The notes: generated by a model not told the origin, from the letters alone. A stretch of 64,000 bases of DNA from WJKG01 sp964627305 (GCA_964627305.1 CAZVHP010000001.1:496001-560000); one strand, 5' to 3'. Numbered from the stretch's first letter, positions 19,414 to 29,067 are shown. Program-made: numbers and translations.

Positions 19414-20325
19414 ATGATGCACTTTCGCTACAGGATCGCAGGACTTTGCCTCCTGGCAGCCATAGTTGGGGGGGCGAACGTCGGCTGTGAAGACGACGAC
19501 GCCACCGTCGACACCGAAATGCACCGAAGGCTTGCGGTCGAATTGCGCGATGCCCGCCTGTATCAGCCGGCAATCGAGGAATACTCCTCCATGCTGCGGG
19601 CAGGCAACCTGTCGCACACCGAACGGGCTAACCTGCATTTCCTGATCGGACGCATTTACTATGACGATCTGGGCGACTACACCCAGGCCGCGGCTCACTT
19701 CGTACGCGCGCGTACGCTGAATCCCGATGCGGATTTTGTCGCTGAGGCCTCACGAAAGCTCGTCGCCAGCCTGGAACGGTCCGGCAGAATTGCCGATGCC
19801 CGACGTCAAATGGATGCCTCCGTCAGCATCGACACCGAACCTCGACAGCCCGGGGATGTCGCGGTCGCGGTGATCGGTAACGACACCGTCTGGTCTTCTG
19901 CGCTCGAGCGAGCGATCGGTGAACTTCCGCCCGAGCAACAGGCCGACCTCGCCTCCCACACCGATCGCATCGAATTCATGCGCCAGTACGTGGCCCGAGA
20001 AATGATCTGCCGCGCCGCGCTCAGGGAGGACTACGCCTCCCGGCCGGAAATCCAGCAGCAACAGCACGCCCTGCTTAAGCAGCTTCTGGTCAACGCCTTC
20101 ATTATGGACAAGATCATGCCCACCATCGACTCCGACTCCCTCGATATCCACAACTTCTACCAGGCCAACAAGACCACGCGCTACAACAACCACCCGCTCG
20201 ATTCTGTGATGACTCAGGTCGTCTTCGACTATTCCAACGAAAAAGCCCGCGCCGCCTTCGACCAGTACATCCAGAAACTCGCCCGGGCCGAACAAGTGGA
20301 GTTCTTCGATCGCAATGTCAGGTAA
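19414..20325 (+). CDS. Lipoprotein-like TPR protein with SurA-N-like tail
   Basis: An N-terminal hydrophobic segment ends in ANVGCEDDD, a weak lipobox lacking Leu/Val/Ile at -3. Residues about 35-125 look like TPR helices (LRDARLYQPAIEEYSSMLR, HFLIGRIYYDDLGDYTQA). The second half resembles the N-terminal domain of parvulin-type chaperones (VIGNDTVWSSALERAIGELP, YVAREMICRAALREDY, LLKQLLVNAFIMDKIMP), but the chain ends before any PPIase domain. This combination inside a bat operon is not one I recognise. It overlaps the following gene by 11 nt. Confidence 0.6.
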   Translation: MMHFRYRIAGLCLLAAIVGGANVGCEDDDATVDTEMHRRLAVELRDARLYQPAIEEYSSMLRAGNLSHTERANLHFLIGRIYYDDLGDYTQAAAHFVRARTLNPDADFVAEASRKLVASLERSGRIADARRQMDASVSIDTEPRQPGDVAVAVIGNDTVWSSALERAIGELPPEQQADLASHTDRIEFMRQYVAREMICRAALREDYASRPEIQQQQHALLKQLLVNAFIMDKIMPTIDSDSLDIHNFYQANKTTRYNNHPLDSVMTQVVFDYSNEKARAAFDQYIQKLARAEQVEFFDRNVR

Positions 20326-21391
20326 CACTGCCTTCACATATGCTCGCCGTTGCGCGCTGCTCCTTCTGGCCGTCTGTGCGCTCAGCCTGCCCACTCCGGC
20401 CGCTGCCCAGCCAGACACTCCCGCCGACACCGTCAGCTCCCTGCCCGGCATCGAAATCGAAACCGGCGTCGATCAGGCCGAAATGTATGTCGGCGACCGC
20501 ATCAACTACAGCGTCACCATCACCTATGATTCCACCTATCAGCTTATTCCGCCACCGCTCGGCGCCAACCTCGGGGCCTTCGATGTCAAAGACTACAACC
20601 CCGATCTCACCACCCGTCTGCCCGATGGACGCATACGCAATGTCACCTCCTTCGAACTCAGTACCTTCACAACCGGCGAATACATCATCCCGCCCGTGCC
20701 CGTTGCCTTCATCCTGCCCGACAGCACCGTCAGGGTCCTGATGTCCGAACCAGTGCCCATCAACGTCAAATCGCTGATCCTCTCCGACAGCGACTCCCTT
20801 GACATCCGGGGACTCAAAGACCCCTATGAGTTCGAGCGCGACTACACTCGCTACTACCTCTATGGTGCCATAGCTCTGGCCGCCCTTCTGGCCGCACTCG
20901 CACTCTGGTGGTGGCGACGCCGACGCCGCACCGCTCCCGCCCGGCCCGAAGACACCCGCACCCCGTGGGAAATCGCCTTCGAGCGGCTCGCCATGCTCAA
21001 ACAGCAGGGCCTGCCGTCCGCCACTGACGACGGCTTCAAGCCCTGGTACTTCGATCTGACCGACATCGCGCGCGAGTATCTCGGCCGCATCTACCAACGC
21101 AACGTGCTCGATATGACCACCGAGGAGTTCCTGCACAGTTTCAGCAGCGACATGCTGCCCGACGACCTCTATGACCGTTGCCGCGACTTCTTCCGCCATG
21201 CCGATCTGGTCAAGTTCGCCAAATTCCGACCCGAAGACAGACGCATCGGCGATGACTTCGATTTCGTGTACCAAATGATCGATCAGGTCCGTATCGACTA
21301 CCAGCACCGCGAGGCCGAGAAGGCCGCTGCTCTGGCCGCCGCCCGCATCGGTAAATCCGCTGTCTCCGGAGCAGGGGAGGTGACCCGATGA
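20315..21391 (+). CDS. BatD-like single-pass membrane protein, second short copy
   Basis: A signal peptide (ALLLLAVCALSLPTPAAA) precedes a beta-rich periplasmic domain starting EIETGVDQAEMYVGDRINYS, the same opening logic as BatD, in which immunoglobulin-like domains begin with a statement of binding sites. One membrane helix (GAIALAALLAALALWWW) lies at about residues 184-200, followed by a basic anchor and a cytoplasmic helical domain (WEIAFERLAMLKQQGLP) like that of the other BatD-type proteins. It overlaps the previous gene by 11 nt and batA by 4 nt, so translation is probably coupled. Confidence 0.7.
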   Translation: MSGNTAFTYARRCALLLLAVCALSLPTPAAAQPDTPADTVSSLPGIEIETGVDQAEMYVGDRINYSVTITYDSTYQLIPPPLGANLGAFDVKDYNPDLTTRLPDGRIRNVTSFELSTFTTGEYIIPPVPVAFILPDSTVRVLMSEPVPINVKSLILSDSDSLDIRGLKDPYEFERDYTRYYLYGAIALAALLAALALWWWRRRRRTAPARPEDTRTPWEIAFERLAMLKQQGLPSATDDGFKPWYFDLTDIAREYLGRIYQRNVLDMTTEEFLHSFSSDMLPDDLYDRCRDFFRHADLVKFAKFRPEDRRIGDDFDFVYQMIDQVRIDYQHREAEKAAALAAARIGKSAVSGAGEVTR

Positions 21392-22431
21392 TCCTCGATT
21401 TCGCCGGCATGCGCCTGAGCTTCTTCGATATCCTCGATCTGACCATCCCCGCCGAAGTGATCTTCATTGTCGGCGCCCTCATCATTGCCGCCATGCTTTA
21501 TTACCAGTTCCGCGCCCGACGCTACCAATCGGCCACCATCAAATACTCCGACCTGCGCATCGTCAAGCGCGCCGCCCGCACCAGCCGCCAGCGATTCCGC
21601 TTCATTGTCCCCCTGCTGCGCGTTCTGGCCGTCATCCTCCTGCTGGTCGCCTTCGCCCGGCCCCGCGCCGGTACCGAGTACCAGGAAGTCACCTCGGAGG
21701 GAATCGATATCATGATGGCCCTTGACATCTCCTCATCAATGATGGCCGAGGACTTCAAGCCCCACAATCGCCTGCATGTCGCCAAAGAGGAAATCAAAAA
21801 ATTCATCCAGCGACGCACCAATGATCGCATCGGCCTGGTCGTTTTCGCCCGCCATGCCTTCACCCAGTGCCCCCTCACAACGGACTACGGCGTCCTGCTG
21901 AATTTCGTCGATCAGGTCGACTTCGGCATGGTCGACGACGGCACCGCCATCGGTATGGCCATCGCCACCGCCGTCAACCGGTTGCGCGATTCCGACTCCG
22001 AAAGCAAAATCCTCGTGCTGCTCACCGATGGGGACAACAACGCCGGCGAAATCGATCCCCTCACCGCCGCCAATCTCGCCCGGGCACTCGACATCAAGGT
22101 CTACACCATCGGCGTCGGCAAATCCGGCAACGCCATGTTCCCCGTCAATGACCCCATTTTCGGCAAGCGGTATGTCTACCAGCCCGTGCGTATCGATGAG
22201 GAATCACTCCGGGACATTGCCACAAGGACCGGCGCGAAGTACTATCGTGCCCGCTCCGGCGAAGAACTCGAGGAAATCTATCAGATTATCGACAATCTCG
22301 AAAAGACCGAAATCGAAATAGCCGCCCATGTCCAGTATCGCGAGCTGTTCCACTGGTTCGCTTTCAGCGGTTTCGTCCTGATCGTGCTGGAGTTGCTGCT
22401 GGCTAACACTTGGTTCAGAAAGCTGCCATAG
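21388..22431 (+). CDS. batA: BatA: von Willebrand A membrane protein
   Basis: Two N-terminal membrane helices (PAEVIFIVGALIIAAMLYY and FIVPLLRVLAVILLLVAFA) are followed by a periplasmic VWA domain with a full MIDAS motif DISSS at D113-S117 and a downstream TDGDNNAG loop. A C-terminal helix (WFAFSGFVLIVLELLLANTW) closes the protein. This 347-residue layout is that of BatA of the Bacteroides aerotolerance operon. It overlaps the preceding gene by 4 nt (ATGA) and is followed after 16 bp by its paralogue batB. Confidence 0.92.
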   Translation: MILDFAGMRLSFFDILDLTIPAEVIFIVGALIIAAMLYYQFRARRYQSATIKYSDLRIVKRAARTSRQRFRFIVPLLRVLAVILLLVAFARPRAGTEYQEVTSEGIDIMMALDISSSMMAEDFKPHNRLHVAKEEIKKFIQRRTNDRIGLVVFARHAFTQCPLTTDYGVLLNFVDQVDFGMVDDGTAIGMAIATAVNRLRDSDSESKILVLLTDGDNNAGEIDPLTAANLARALDIKVYTIGVGKSGNAMFPVNDPIFGKRYVYQPVRIDEESLRDIATRTGAKYYRARSGEELEEIYQIIDNLEKTEIEIAAHVQYRELFHWFAFSGFVLIVLELLLANTWFRKLP

Positions 22432-22447
22432 GAGACCCTTTGACGTT

Positions 22448-23470
22448 ATGCGATTCGCCGCACCCGAAAACTTTCTCCTGCTGATTCTGGTCGCCCTGTT
22501 AGGAGCCTTCCTGCTCTGGGCGGTCTCGCATCGCCGCAAGCTCCTGAGCCGCTTCGGCGATCTCCCGCTGCTGGTGCGCAATGCCCCCTGGGTCAGCTTC
22601 GCTCGCCAGCGCAGCAAGGCCCTGCTGGCCATTCTGGCCATGACTTTCCTGGTCCTTACCCTAACCCGCCTGCAGTTCGGCACCCACCTGGAGCTGCTCG
22701 AGCGCGAGGGTCTGGACATCGTGGTTGCCGTCGATGTCTCCAACTCCATGCTGGCCCGAGACCTCAAGCCCAACCGCCTCGAGAAGGCCCGCCAGCAGAT
22801 TCACGGCATCATCGATCGCCTCCGCGGCGACCGCATCGGACTCGTAGCCTTCGCCGGCGAAGCCTTCATCCAGTGCCCGCTCACCCTCGACTACTCCGCC
22901 GCCCGCTTCCTGCTCAATGCCATCGACCAGACCTCCGTCTCGGTTCAGGGGACCGACCTCGCCGCAGCCATCACTATGGCCGCCCGCGCCTTCGACGAAC
23001 GAGAGCGCAAACACAAGGTTCTGCTGCTTCTCACCGATGGTGAGGACCATGGCCGACGCGCCGAAGAAGCCGCCGAAAACGCCCGCCGTCAGGGTATAAG
23101 AGTATACACCGTCGGCATCGGCAACCCTGCCGGGGAACCCATCCCGGTAATCGATCGTAAAGGTAATCAGGTCGGCTTCAAAAAGGACGAAAGCGGCGAG
23201 GTGATCGTCACTCGCCTCGATGAAGCCACGCTGCAGAAGGTGGCCCTGACCACCGGCGGCAAGTACTATCGCGCCACCGCCGGCGAAATGGAATTGGATC
23301 GGATTTTCGACGAAATCGCCGGCATGGAGAAAAAGGAGCTCGAGGGCACTCTGGTCACTCGCTACGATGACCGCTACCAGTGGCCCTTGCTGATTACCCT
23401 GATTCTGCTGGCTGTCGAGTTCTTCCTGCCGGAACGTAAGCGCCGACCGAAGGAGGTACACAATGACTAA
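22448..23470 (+). CDS. batB: BatB: von Willebrand A membrane protein
   Basis: Same architecture as BatA: N-terminal helices, a VWA domain with MIDAS motif DVSNS (D96-S100), LTDGEDHG as the second metal loop, and a final helix (WPLLITLILLAVEFFLP). BatA and BatB are thought to form a membrane complex with the TPR proteins encoded next to them. The gene overlaps batC by 8 nt. Confidence 0.92.
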   Translation: MRFAAPENFLLLILVALLGAFLLWAVSHRRKLLSRFGDLPLLVRNAPWVSFARQRSKALLAILAMTFLVLTLTRLQFGTHLELLEREGLDIVVAVDVSNSMLARDLKPNRLEKARQQIHGIIDRLRGDRIGLVAFAGEAFIQCPLTLDYSAARFLLNAIDQTSVSVQGTDLAAAITMAARAFDERERKHKVLLLLTDGEDHGRRAEEAAENARRQGIRVYTVGIGNPAGEPIPVIDRKGNQVGFKKDESGEVIVTRLDEATLQKVALTTGGKYYRATAGEMELDRIFDEIAGMEKKELEGTLVTRYDDRYQWPLLITLILLAVEFFLPERKRRPKEVHND

Positions 23471-24242
23471 TGCTGTCCTGCGACGACTGCTCTGCGGTCT
23501 GCTCGCCGTATGCCTCATACTCCCCGCTGTGCCTGCGGCCGCCGAGGACTACATCGACCTCGTCAAAAAGGGCAACAAGGCCTACAAGCAGCAACAATAC
23601 GACCAGGCTCTCAACCACTACCGCAGCGCCGAAACCGAAATCCCTGCCTCCGCTGAACTCGACTACAATATCGCCGGTGCCCTGCACCACCAGCAGGCCT
23701 ATGAACAGGCGGTCGAAACCTACCAGCGCGCCCTCGGTACCACCGACCCCGCTGTCGAGGCCCGCACGCACTACAATCTCGGCAATACCTTCTTCCGGAT
23801 GGGCGACTACCCCAGCGCCATCGAAAGCTACCAGAAAGCCCTCGAAATCGACCCTGAAGACATGGATGCCAAATACAACCTTGAGGTTGCCCGGCGCATG
23901 CTCAAGGAACACTCGCAGCCTGAACAGCAACAACAGCAACAACAACAGCAGCAGCAGGAACAGCAGGATCAACAACAGCAGCAGGATCAACAACAGCAGC
24001 AGCAAGAGCAGCAACAGCAACAGCCCGAGGGAGAGCAAGATCAGGAGCAGGATCAGGAGCAGCAGGAGCAGCAGGAGCAAGAGGAACAACAGCAACAAAC
24101 ACAACCTCAGCAGGACGATCAGATGTCCAAAGAAGATGCCGAGCGAATCCTCAACGCTCTCCGTGACAATGAGCAACAACTACAGGACAAGATCGAGCGC
24201 CGCGCCCGTGTCCGCGGCGACTACACCGGGAAGGATTGGTAA
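23463..24242 (+). CDS. batC: BatC: TPR protein with glutamine-rich tail
   Basis: A signal peptide (LAVCLILPAVPAAAED) is followed by three TPR units at about residues 33-145 (HYNLGNTFFRMGDYPSAIES is typical). Residues about 152-222 are a low-complexity tract of Gln with scattered Asp and Glu, encoded by mixed CAA/CAG codons, and a short charged helix ends the chain. Gln/Glu-rich tails are known in BatC proteins, so this is a family trait pushed to an extreme. It probably bridges the BatA/BatB and BatE proteins in the periplasm. Confidence 0.88.
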   Translation: MTNAVLRRLLCGLLAVCLILPAVPAAAEDYIDLVKKGNKAYKQQQYDQALNHYRSAETEIPASAELDYNIAGALHHQQAYEQAVETYQRALGTTDPAVEARTHYNLGNTFFRMGDYPSAIESYQKALEIDPEDMDAKYNLEVARRMLKEHSQPEQQQQQQQQQQQEQQDQQQQQDQQQQQQEQQQQQPEGEQDQEQDQEQQEQQEQEEQQQQTQPQQDDQMSKEDAERILNALRDNEQQLQDKIERRARVRGDYTGKDW

Positions 24243-24245
24243 TTC

Positions 24246-26093
24246 ATGTCCATCAGATGTTGTCTGACAAGTCTGCCAGCCGCTCTCGCGATCGCCGTTG
24301 TGGCGCTGATCCTCTTGATCCTCTTGGCTGCACCACCGGCGACCTTCGCCGCTCAGGAAGACATCCGCCTGGAGGTCAGTCTCGATCGCGACACCATCGG
24401 CATTGCCGAACAGGCCTACCTGCAGGTCAAGGTCACGGGCACCATCCAGAACCTCCCCGATCCCCATCTGCCGTCTCTGCCGATGTTCCAGCTCTACCAG
24501 CAGGGAAGATCCATGAGCTTCCAGAGTGTCAACGGCGTCATGTCCAGCAGCGTCACGCACCGCTTCGCCCTCGTGCCGTCCAGGGCCGGGACATTTCCCA
24601 TTGACGATATCTCCGTCGTCTACAACAACAAGCGATACAGGGGAAACCGTGTGGAACTGACTGTCGTCGACAGAAGCACCGCTGCACCCGAGGAAGTCGA
24701 GCTACAGGCCCGCGATAATACCGGCCAGAGCAAAGACTACTTCCTCGAGGCTGTCGTCGACAATGGCACGCCCTACGTCAACGAGCAGATCACCTTCACC
24801 CTCAAATTCTACATAGCCGTTCAACACTTCGGCTCCCCGGAACTGACCGAACCGGCCACCACCGGCTTCTGGACCGAAGTTCTCGGCAATGAATCCCCAT
24901 ACTATCAGACCATTAATGGACGACGCTACAAAGTCATAGAGCGCAAGTACGCCCTCTATCCCACCCAGACCGGCGAGCTGACAATCGGCCGCGCCCTCAT
25001 CCGCGTAACCGTCGCCTCACGCCAAAGCCGCAGCCGCGATCCCTTTGATGCCTTCGGCGGGTTCTTCGGCCGGGGTGAGACTGTCTCCGTGTCCTCCAAA
25101 CCACTCAAGGTCAACGTACAGCCGCTCCCGAATGCCGGACGCCCCGCTGATTTCTCCGGCACTATCGGCCGTTACAGCATCACCGCCACCGCCGACAAGA
25201 CCGAGGTCGAGGTCAACCAGCCGGTCACCGTCAAGATCGAGATACGTGGAGTGGGCAATATCAAGGCCATCGCCGAACCAACCATCCCGGACCTGCCCGA
25301 CTTCCGCATCTACCAGGCCTCCGTCGATGAATCCATCAATCGTGTCAAGGACAAACTCGGTGGCACGCGCACCTTCGAAGAGGTCTTCATTCCCAGACGA
25401 CCCGGGCTGCTGGAAATACCCTCGATCGAATACACCTACTTTGACCCGGAGGAGAGCCGTTACCGACGCATCTCCACCAAACCGATCACCATCAACGTCA
25501 CCCGTCCCGAGGGTTACGTCGAGTCATCGGAGATCCCCTACGGCTCACCCGGTCAGACCCTCGGCAGCGATGCCCGCGATATCCGCTACATTGCACAGGA
25601 CATCGGCGATGTCAAACCCTCCGGCCAGCTCGTGCTGTTTACACCGCTGTATCTGATCGTGAATGGCCTGCCGCTTGTGGTACTCGTCGGCCTGGTGATC
25701 ATTCGCCGCCGTCGGGAGAAGCTCGCTGCCGACACCGGCTTGGCCCGGTCGCGCGGAGCCACCCGTGTAGCCCGCAAGCATCTTGCTCGCGCCAGATCGC
25801 TCACCTCGCCGGGAAAGGCAGTCGAATTCTATGCCGAGATATACCGGGCCGTCACATCCTACATCGCCGACAAACTCAACATCTCACCCCACGGACTGAC
25901 CACCACCCGCATCGCCGAACTGCTCGCCGAGCGGGGTGCCGATCAGCAGACGATAGATCAGACCAACGACCTGTTGAACACGTGCGACTTCGCCCGCTTC
26001 GCCCCGGCCTCCGTCACCGATGACGACATCGGCAAGTCCCTGAAAGCCGCCGAAATGCTGATCACTCGCATGGAGGGTTTGCGCTTTGACTGA
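24246..26093 (+). CDS. batD: BatD: large oxygen-tolerance membrane protein
   Basis: Full-length BatD of 615 residues. A signal peptide precedes repeated beta-sandwich domains (EDIRLEVSLDRDTIGIAEQA, then TFTLKFYIAVQHFGSPEL, and TADKTEVEVNQPVTVKIEIR). A membrane helix (LIVNGLPLVVLVGLVIIRRR) lies at about residues 468-490, and a helical cytoplasmic domain follows (SPGKAVEFYAEIYRAVTSY). It is the third and longest BatD-type protein in this operon. It lies 3 bp after batC and overlaps batE by 8 nt. Confidence 0.92.
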   Translation: MSIRCCLTSLPAALAIAVVALILLILLAAPPATFAAQEDIRLEVSLDRDTIGIAEQAYLQVKVTGTIQNLPDPHLPSLPMFQLYQQGRSMSFQSVNGVMSSSVTHRFALVPSRAGTFPIDDISVVYNNKRYRGNRVELTVVDRSTAAPEEVELQARDNTGQSKDYFLEAVVDNGTPYVNEQITFTLKFYIAVQHFGSPELTEPATTGFWTEVLGNESPYYQTINGRRYKVIERKYALYPTQTGELTIGRALIRVTVASRQSRSRDPFDAFGGFFGRGETVSVSSKPLKVNVQPLPNAGRPADFSGTIGRYSITATADKTEVEVNQPVTVKIEIRGVGNIKAIAEPTIPDLPDFRIYQASVDESINRVKDKLGGTRTFEEVFIPRRPGLLEIPSIEYTYFDPEESRYRRISTKPITINVTRPEGYVESSEIPYGSPGQTLGSDARDIRYIAQDIGDVKPSGQLVLFTPLYLIVNGLPLVVLVGLVIIRRRREKLAADTGLARSRGATRVARKHLARARSLTSPGKAVEFYAEIYRAVTSYIADKLNISPHGLTTTRIAELLAERGADQQTIDQTNDLLNTCDFARFAPASVTDDDIGKSLKAAEMLITRMEGLRFD

Positions 26094-26865
26094 TCAACGA
26101 TACACCCGCACCCTAACCGCCATACTCACAATGGCCCTTGCTCTCACCGCCGGTGCCTGCTTCGCCCAGCATCAGGACTATCACGAGACGTTCGCTGCCG
26201 CCAACCAGTTCTACGCCGATAAGGACTACGCCCGCGCCATCGAGGCTTACCGCGAAGTCATCGCCCGGGGAGTGGAATCAGCCGAACTGTACTACAACCT
26301 CGGCAACGCCTCCTTTAAGCATGGCGACCTCGGTCACGCCATCGCCAACTACCTCAAAGCCCGACGGCTCGCCCCCGATAACGAGGACATCCGCCACAAC
26401 CTTGAGTTCGCCCGGCGCTTCACCGCTGTTCAAATGCAGGGTGTCCGCCTTAATCCCATCGAGACCTTCCTCGAATCAATCGTTGGGCCATATACGCTGG
26501 GGCAGCTCGCCTGGCTGTCCTCCCTGTTCTTTGTGCTCCTGGTTCTGGCCCTTATCATGCGCTGGGGACTTGGGACAGGTGGAGCCTCCGTTGGGGCCGT
26601 TGCCATCGCGCTGGTAGTGCTGGTGGCCGTGTCCTCAACTCTGACCACCTACAAGTACCGCCACGAATACCTCCGCCAGCGAGCCGTCATAATCGCCGAA
26701 CAAAGCCCCGTCTTCACCGGACCTTCCCAGAAGTCAGAGATCGAGCTTCAGGGTTCCCCCGGGCTTGTCGTCGAGATCCTGGCCGAAAAGGACGGTTTCT
26801 ACAACGTCCAGTTCGAAAACCAGCGCCGCGGCTGGATTGACAAAGAACTGGTCGCCGAAGTGTGA
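26086..26865 (+). CDS. batE: BatE: TPR protein with membrane helices and SH3-like C-terminus
   Basis: The TTG start overlaps the batD stop and has GGAGG nine bases upstream; ATG at 26131 is the alternative. The TPR region (about residues 35-110, ELYYNLGNASFKHGDLGHAI) is followed by two membrane helices (LSSLFFVLLVLALIMRWG and VGAVAIALVVLVAVSSTL). A bacterial SH3-like domain comes last, ending GFYNVQFENQRRGWI. The order TPR, two helices, SH3 matches BatE. Last gene of the operon; a new promoter follows. Confidence 0.9.
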   Translation: MTDQRYTRTLTAILTMALALTAGACFAQHQDYHETFAAANQFYADKDYARAIEAYREVIARGVESAELYYNLGNASFKHGDLGHAIANYLKARRLAPDNEDIRHNLEFARRFTAVQMQGVRLNPIETFLESIVGPYTLGQLAWLSSLFFVLLVLALIMRWGLGTGGASVGAVAIALVVLVAVSSTLTTYKYRHEYLRQRAVIIAEQSPVFTGPSQKSEIELQGSPGLVVEILAEKDGFYNVQFENQRRGWIDKELVAEV

Positions 26866-26898
26866 GCTCCGACACCCGCGCGGCCCCCGGTAAATAGG

Positions 26899-26927
26899 TT
26901 GACATGCCTTGCAGAGGGGTCTATCTT
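26899..26927 (+). promoter_or_regulatory. Sigma70-type promoter for the flippase-like gene
   Basis: TTGACA, a 17-nt spacer and TATCTT sit in the gap after batE. The transcript would start near 26934, about 38 nt before the ATG of the next gene. The -35 box is perfect and the -10 box matches the consensus at four of six positions. Confidence 0.65.
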
Positions 26928-26971
26928 TTTCAGCGATACTGAGATACGAACATTTTGATACGATGTAGCTC

Positions 26972-28036
26972 ATGCTGTTGAAAAACAAGCAGTTCTGGGG
27001 GACTGTTATTGCCATACTCCTGCTGGCCTGGTGTCTGAAGGACATCCGGCTCGCTGCTGTGCAGTCCCTGTGCGAGCGTGTCAGCTACATCTACGTCATC
27101 CCAACTCTTATAAGCGCCTTTCTGTTCATGGCCACAAGGGCCGTCCGCTGGCGCTATCTCATATCTCAGCAGAAAGTGCTCGGATGGATCCGGGCCATCG
27201 GCCTGTACTCAGCCGGCCAGACCCTCAACGTTGTCATGCCAATGCTTACCGGACAGGTCGGCCGCGTCATCCTCTTCTCACGAAAGGAAGGACTCCGCAA
27301 AACCTTCGTCTTCTCCACCATCGTCCTTGAAGTCCTGTTCGATGCCCTCAGCCTGCTTGTGTTTCTAATGCTGACCTCGCTCGCCTTCGCCTTCCCATCG
27401 GAGTATCGGTCTGTCAGCTACATCATCGGCACCGTTACACTGCTCCTGCTGGCCGCCCTCTATATCATCCTGCACTACCAGCAACGGTTGGAGAACATCA
27501 CCCAGCGCTGGTGGCGCGACAAGCGCCCCGGCCTCTATGTCGGTATCACCAAGTTTATCCGCTCCTTCACCAAGGGAATCAAACTCCTGCGGTCCAGCCG
27601 GAACCTCGGCGCCCAGCTCTGCCTGTCCCTGCTTTCGTGGTTCTTCCATGCCCTGACCGTCTTTTTGCTGTTTAACGCCTTTGGCTTCACCTTGCCGTTT
27701 GCCGCCGCCGCTATGGTTATGATCATCAACACCCTTGCCCTGATGATCCCCATCACCCCCGGCAATGCCGGCACTTTCGAGGTGGCCGTCTCCACCTCCC
27801 TGATCGCCTTCGGAATCCCTCGCAGCGATGCCGTCCTGTTCGCCCTCGCCCTGCACATCATCGACCTGATGACGCCCCTCGTGTTCGGCTACCTCTACCT
27901 GCACACCGAGCGGCTCTCTCTCAGGGAGCTGCGCCGCACGCATCATGACGGCGGCCTTATCGACCATGTCGACGATGACGGGCAGTATGCCGACGACGAT
28001 CAACTCACTCCGGACCAGTCACGAGAAACCGTATGA
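26972..28036 (+). CDS. Flippase-like integral membrane protein (LPG-synthase TM / UPF0104 family)
   Basis: The 354-residue protein has eight or so membrane helices with the family order of AglD/MprF-like membrane domains: an early Arg-rich turn (FLFMATRAVRWRYLI), then SAGQTLNVVMPMLTGQVGRV, and the late conserved PITPGNAGTFEVAV. These proteins are thought to move or act on lipid-linked substrates. No catalytic LPG-synthase domain follows, so this is the membrane-only form. It overlaps corA by 4 nt. The tail after the last helix is Asp-rich. Confidence 0.85.
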   Translation: MLLKNKQFWGTVIAILLLAWCLKDIRLAAVQSLCERVSYIYVIPTLISAFLFMATRAVRWRYLISQQKVLGWIRAIGLYSAGQTLNVVMPMLTGQVGRVILFSRKEGLRKTFVFSTIVLEVLFDALSLLVFLMLTSLAFAFPSEYRSVSYIIGTVTLLLLAALYIILHYQQRLENITQRWWRDKRPGLYVGITKFIRSFTKGIKLLRSSRNLGAQLCLSLLSWFFHALTVFLLFNAFGFTLPFAAAAMVMIINTLALMIPITPGNAGTFEVAVSTSLIAFGIPRSDAVLFALALHIIDLMTPLVFGYLYLHTERLSLRELRRTHHDGGLIDHVDDDGQYADDDQLTPDQSRETV

Positions 28037-29001
28037 TCAGGTCATTCGTCTACATGCCCGGTCAACGAGTGCAGACCTTCGCCGGCGTTCAGGACTTCAA
28101 TCGCCTCGCCGCCGAGGACGGCGCCGTGGTCTGGGTCGACATGTGCAAACCAACCGACCAGGAATCGTACATCCTGACCCACGATTTCCAGTTCCACCCC
28201 TTGGCCATCGAGGACGTCATCGCCGAACGCCCCCGCACCAAGATCGACGATTACGACCGCTATTTGTTCATGGTCTTCCAGATCGTCGACTATGTCGGCA
28301 GGGAAGAGGACCTCAAGGTCAGCGAAATCGACCTGTTCCTGTCCCGAAACACGCTGGTGACCGTCCACTATGACGACCATCGCATCTTCGACTTCCTGTA
28401 TGACCGCGCCGAACGCGACGAACGCCTGATGTCACGAGGAGCCGATTTCCTGTTCCACGCCGTCGTCGATACCGTCGTCGATAACTACAACTCCACCCTG
28501 GATATCCTCGAGTATGACATCGACCAACTCGAGGACGACGTGCTCGGCGAACCTGACCGCGACACCGTCAACATGATCTTCACTCTCAGGCGCGATGTCG
28601 TCCAGCTCAAGCGGATCGTCCTGCCCCAGCTTGAGGTCGTCAAACGCCTCGCCCGACGAGACTTCCGGCTCATCAGCAAAACCGCCTCCCGCTATTTCTC
28701 CGATATCTATGATCACCTCAACCGGGTCAATGACCTGGCCGATTCCCACAAGGAGATTCTCAACTCCTCGCTGGAGGTCTATTACTCCTCAGTCTCCACC
28801 AAGACCAATGAGATCATCAAGTTTCTGACTATCTTCACTGTTCTCTTCAGCCCGCCGACCTTCCTGGTCGGCATCTGGGGGATGAACTTCGAAAACATGC
28901 CGGAACTACAATGGCAATACGGCTACTACCTCGCCCTTGGCTTCATGATCAGTGTCATTGTGTCACTGGTTGTCTACTTTCGCCGCAAAAAGTGGATCTG
29001 A
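28033..29001 (+). CDS. corA: CorA-family magnesium/cobalt transporter
   Basis: A large N-terminal cytoplasmic domain (WVDMCKPTDQESYIL, HPLAIEDVIAERPRTKIDDY) and a long coiled-coil stem lead to two C-terminal membrane helices. The signature GMN is present at residues 283-285 (WGMNFENMP), at the end of the pore helix. The 322-residue length fits CorA. Co-transcribed with the upstream flippase-like gene through a 4-nt overlap. Confidence 0.95.
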   Translation: MIRSFVYMPGQRVQTFAGVQDFNRLAAEDGAVVWVDMCKPTDQESYILTHDFQFHPLAIEDVIAERPRTKIDDYDRYLFMVFQIVDYVGREEDLKVSEIDLFLSRNTLVTVHYDDHRIFDFLYDRAERDERLMSRGADFLFHAVVDTVVDNYNSTLDILEYDIDQLEDDVLGEPDRDTVNMIFTLRRDVVQLKRIVLPQLEVVKRLARRDFRLISKTASRYFSDIYDHLNRVNDLADSHKEILNSSLEVYYSSVSTKTNEIIKFLTIFTVLFSPPTFLVGIWGMNFENMPELQWQYGYYLALGFMISVIVSLVVYFRRKKWI

Positions 29002-29067
29002 CCGCCTGCAAGTATGCCCCCATAGTGCATAGTTGAGAAAACTCTCTCATTTTGTGAAACAAATCTC

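Noticed and set aside
23394..24179. Minus-strand frame with a run of leucines
   Set aside because: The poly-Leu is the reverse reading of the Gln codons of batC; not a membrane protein gene.
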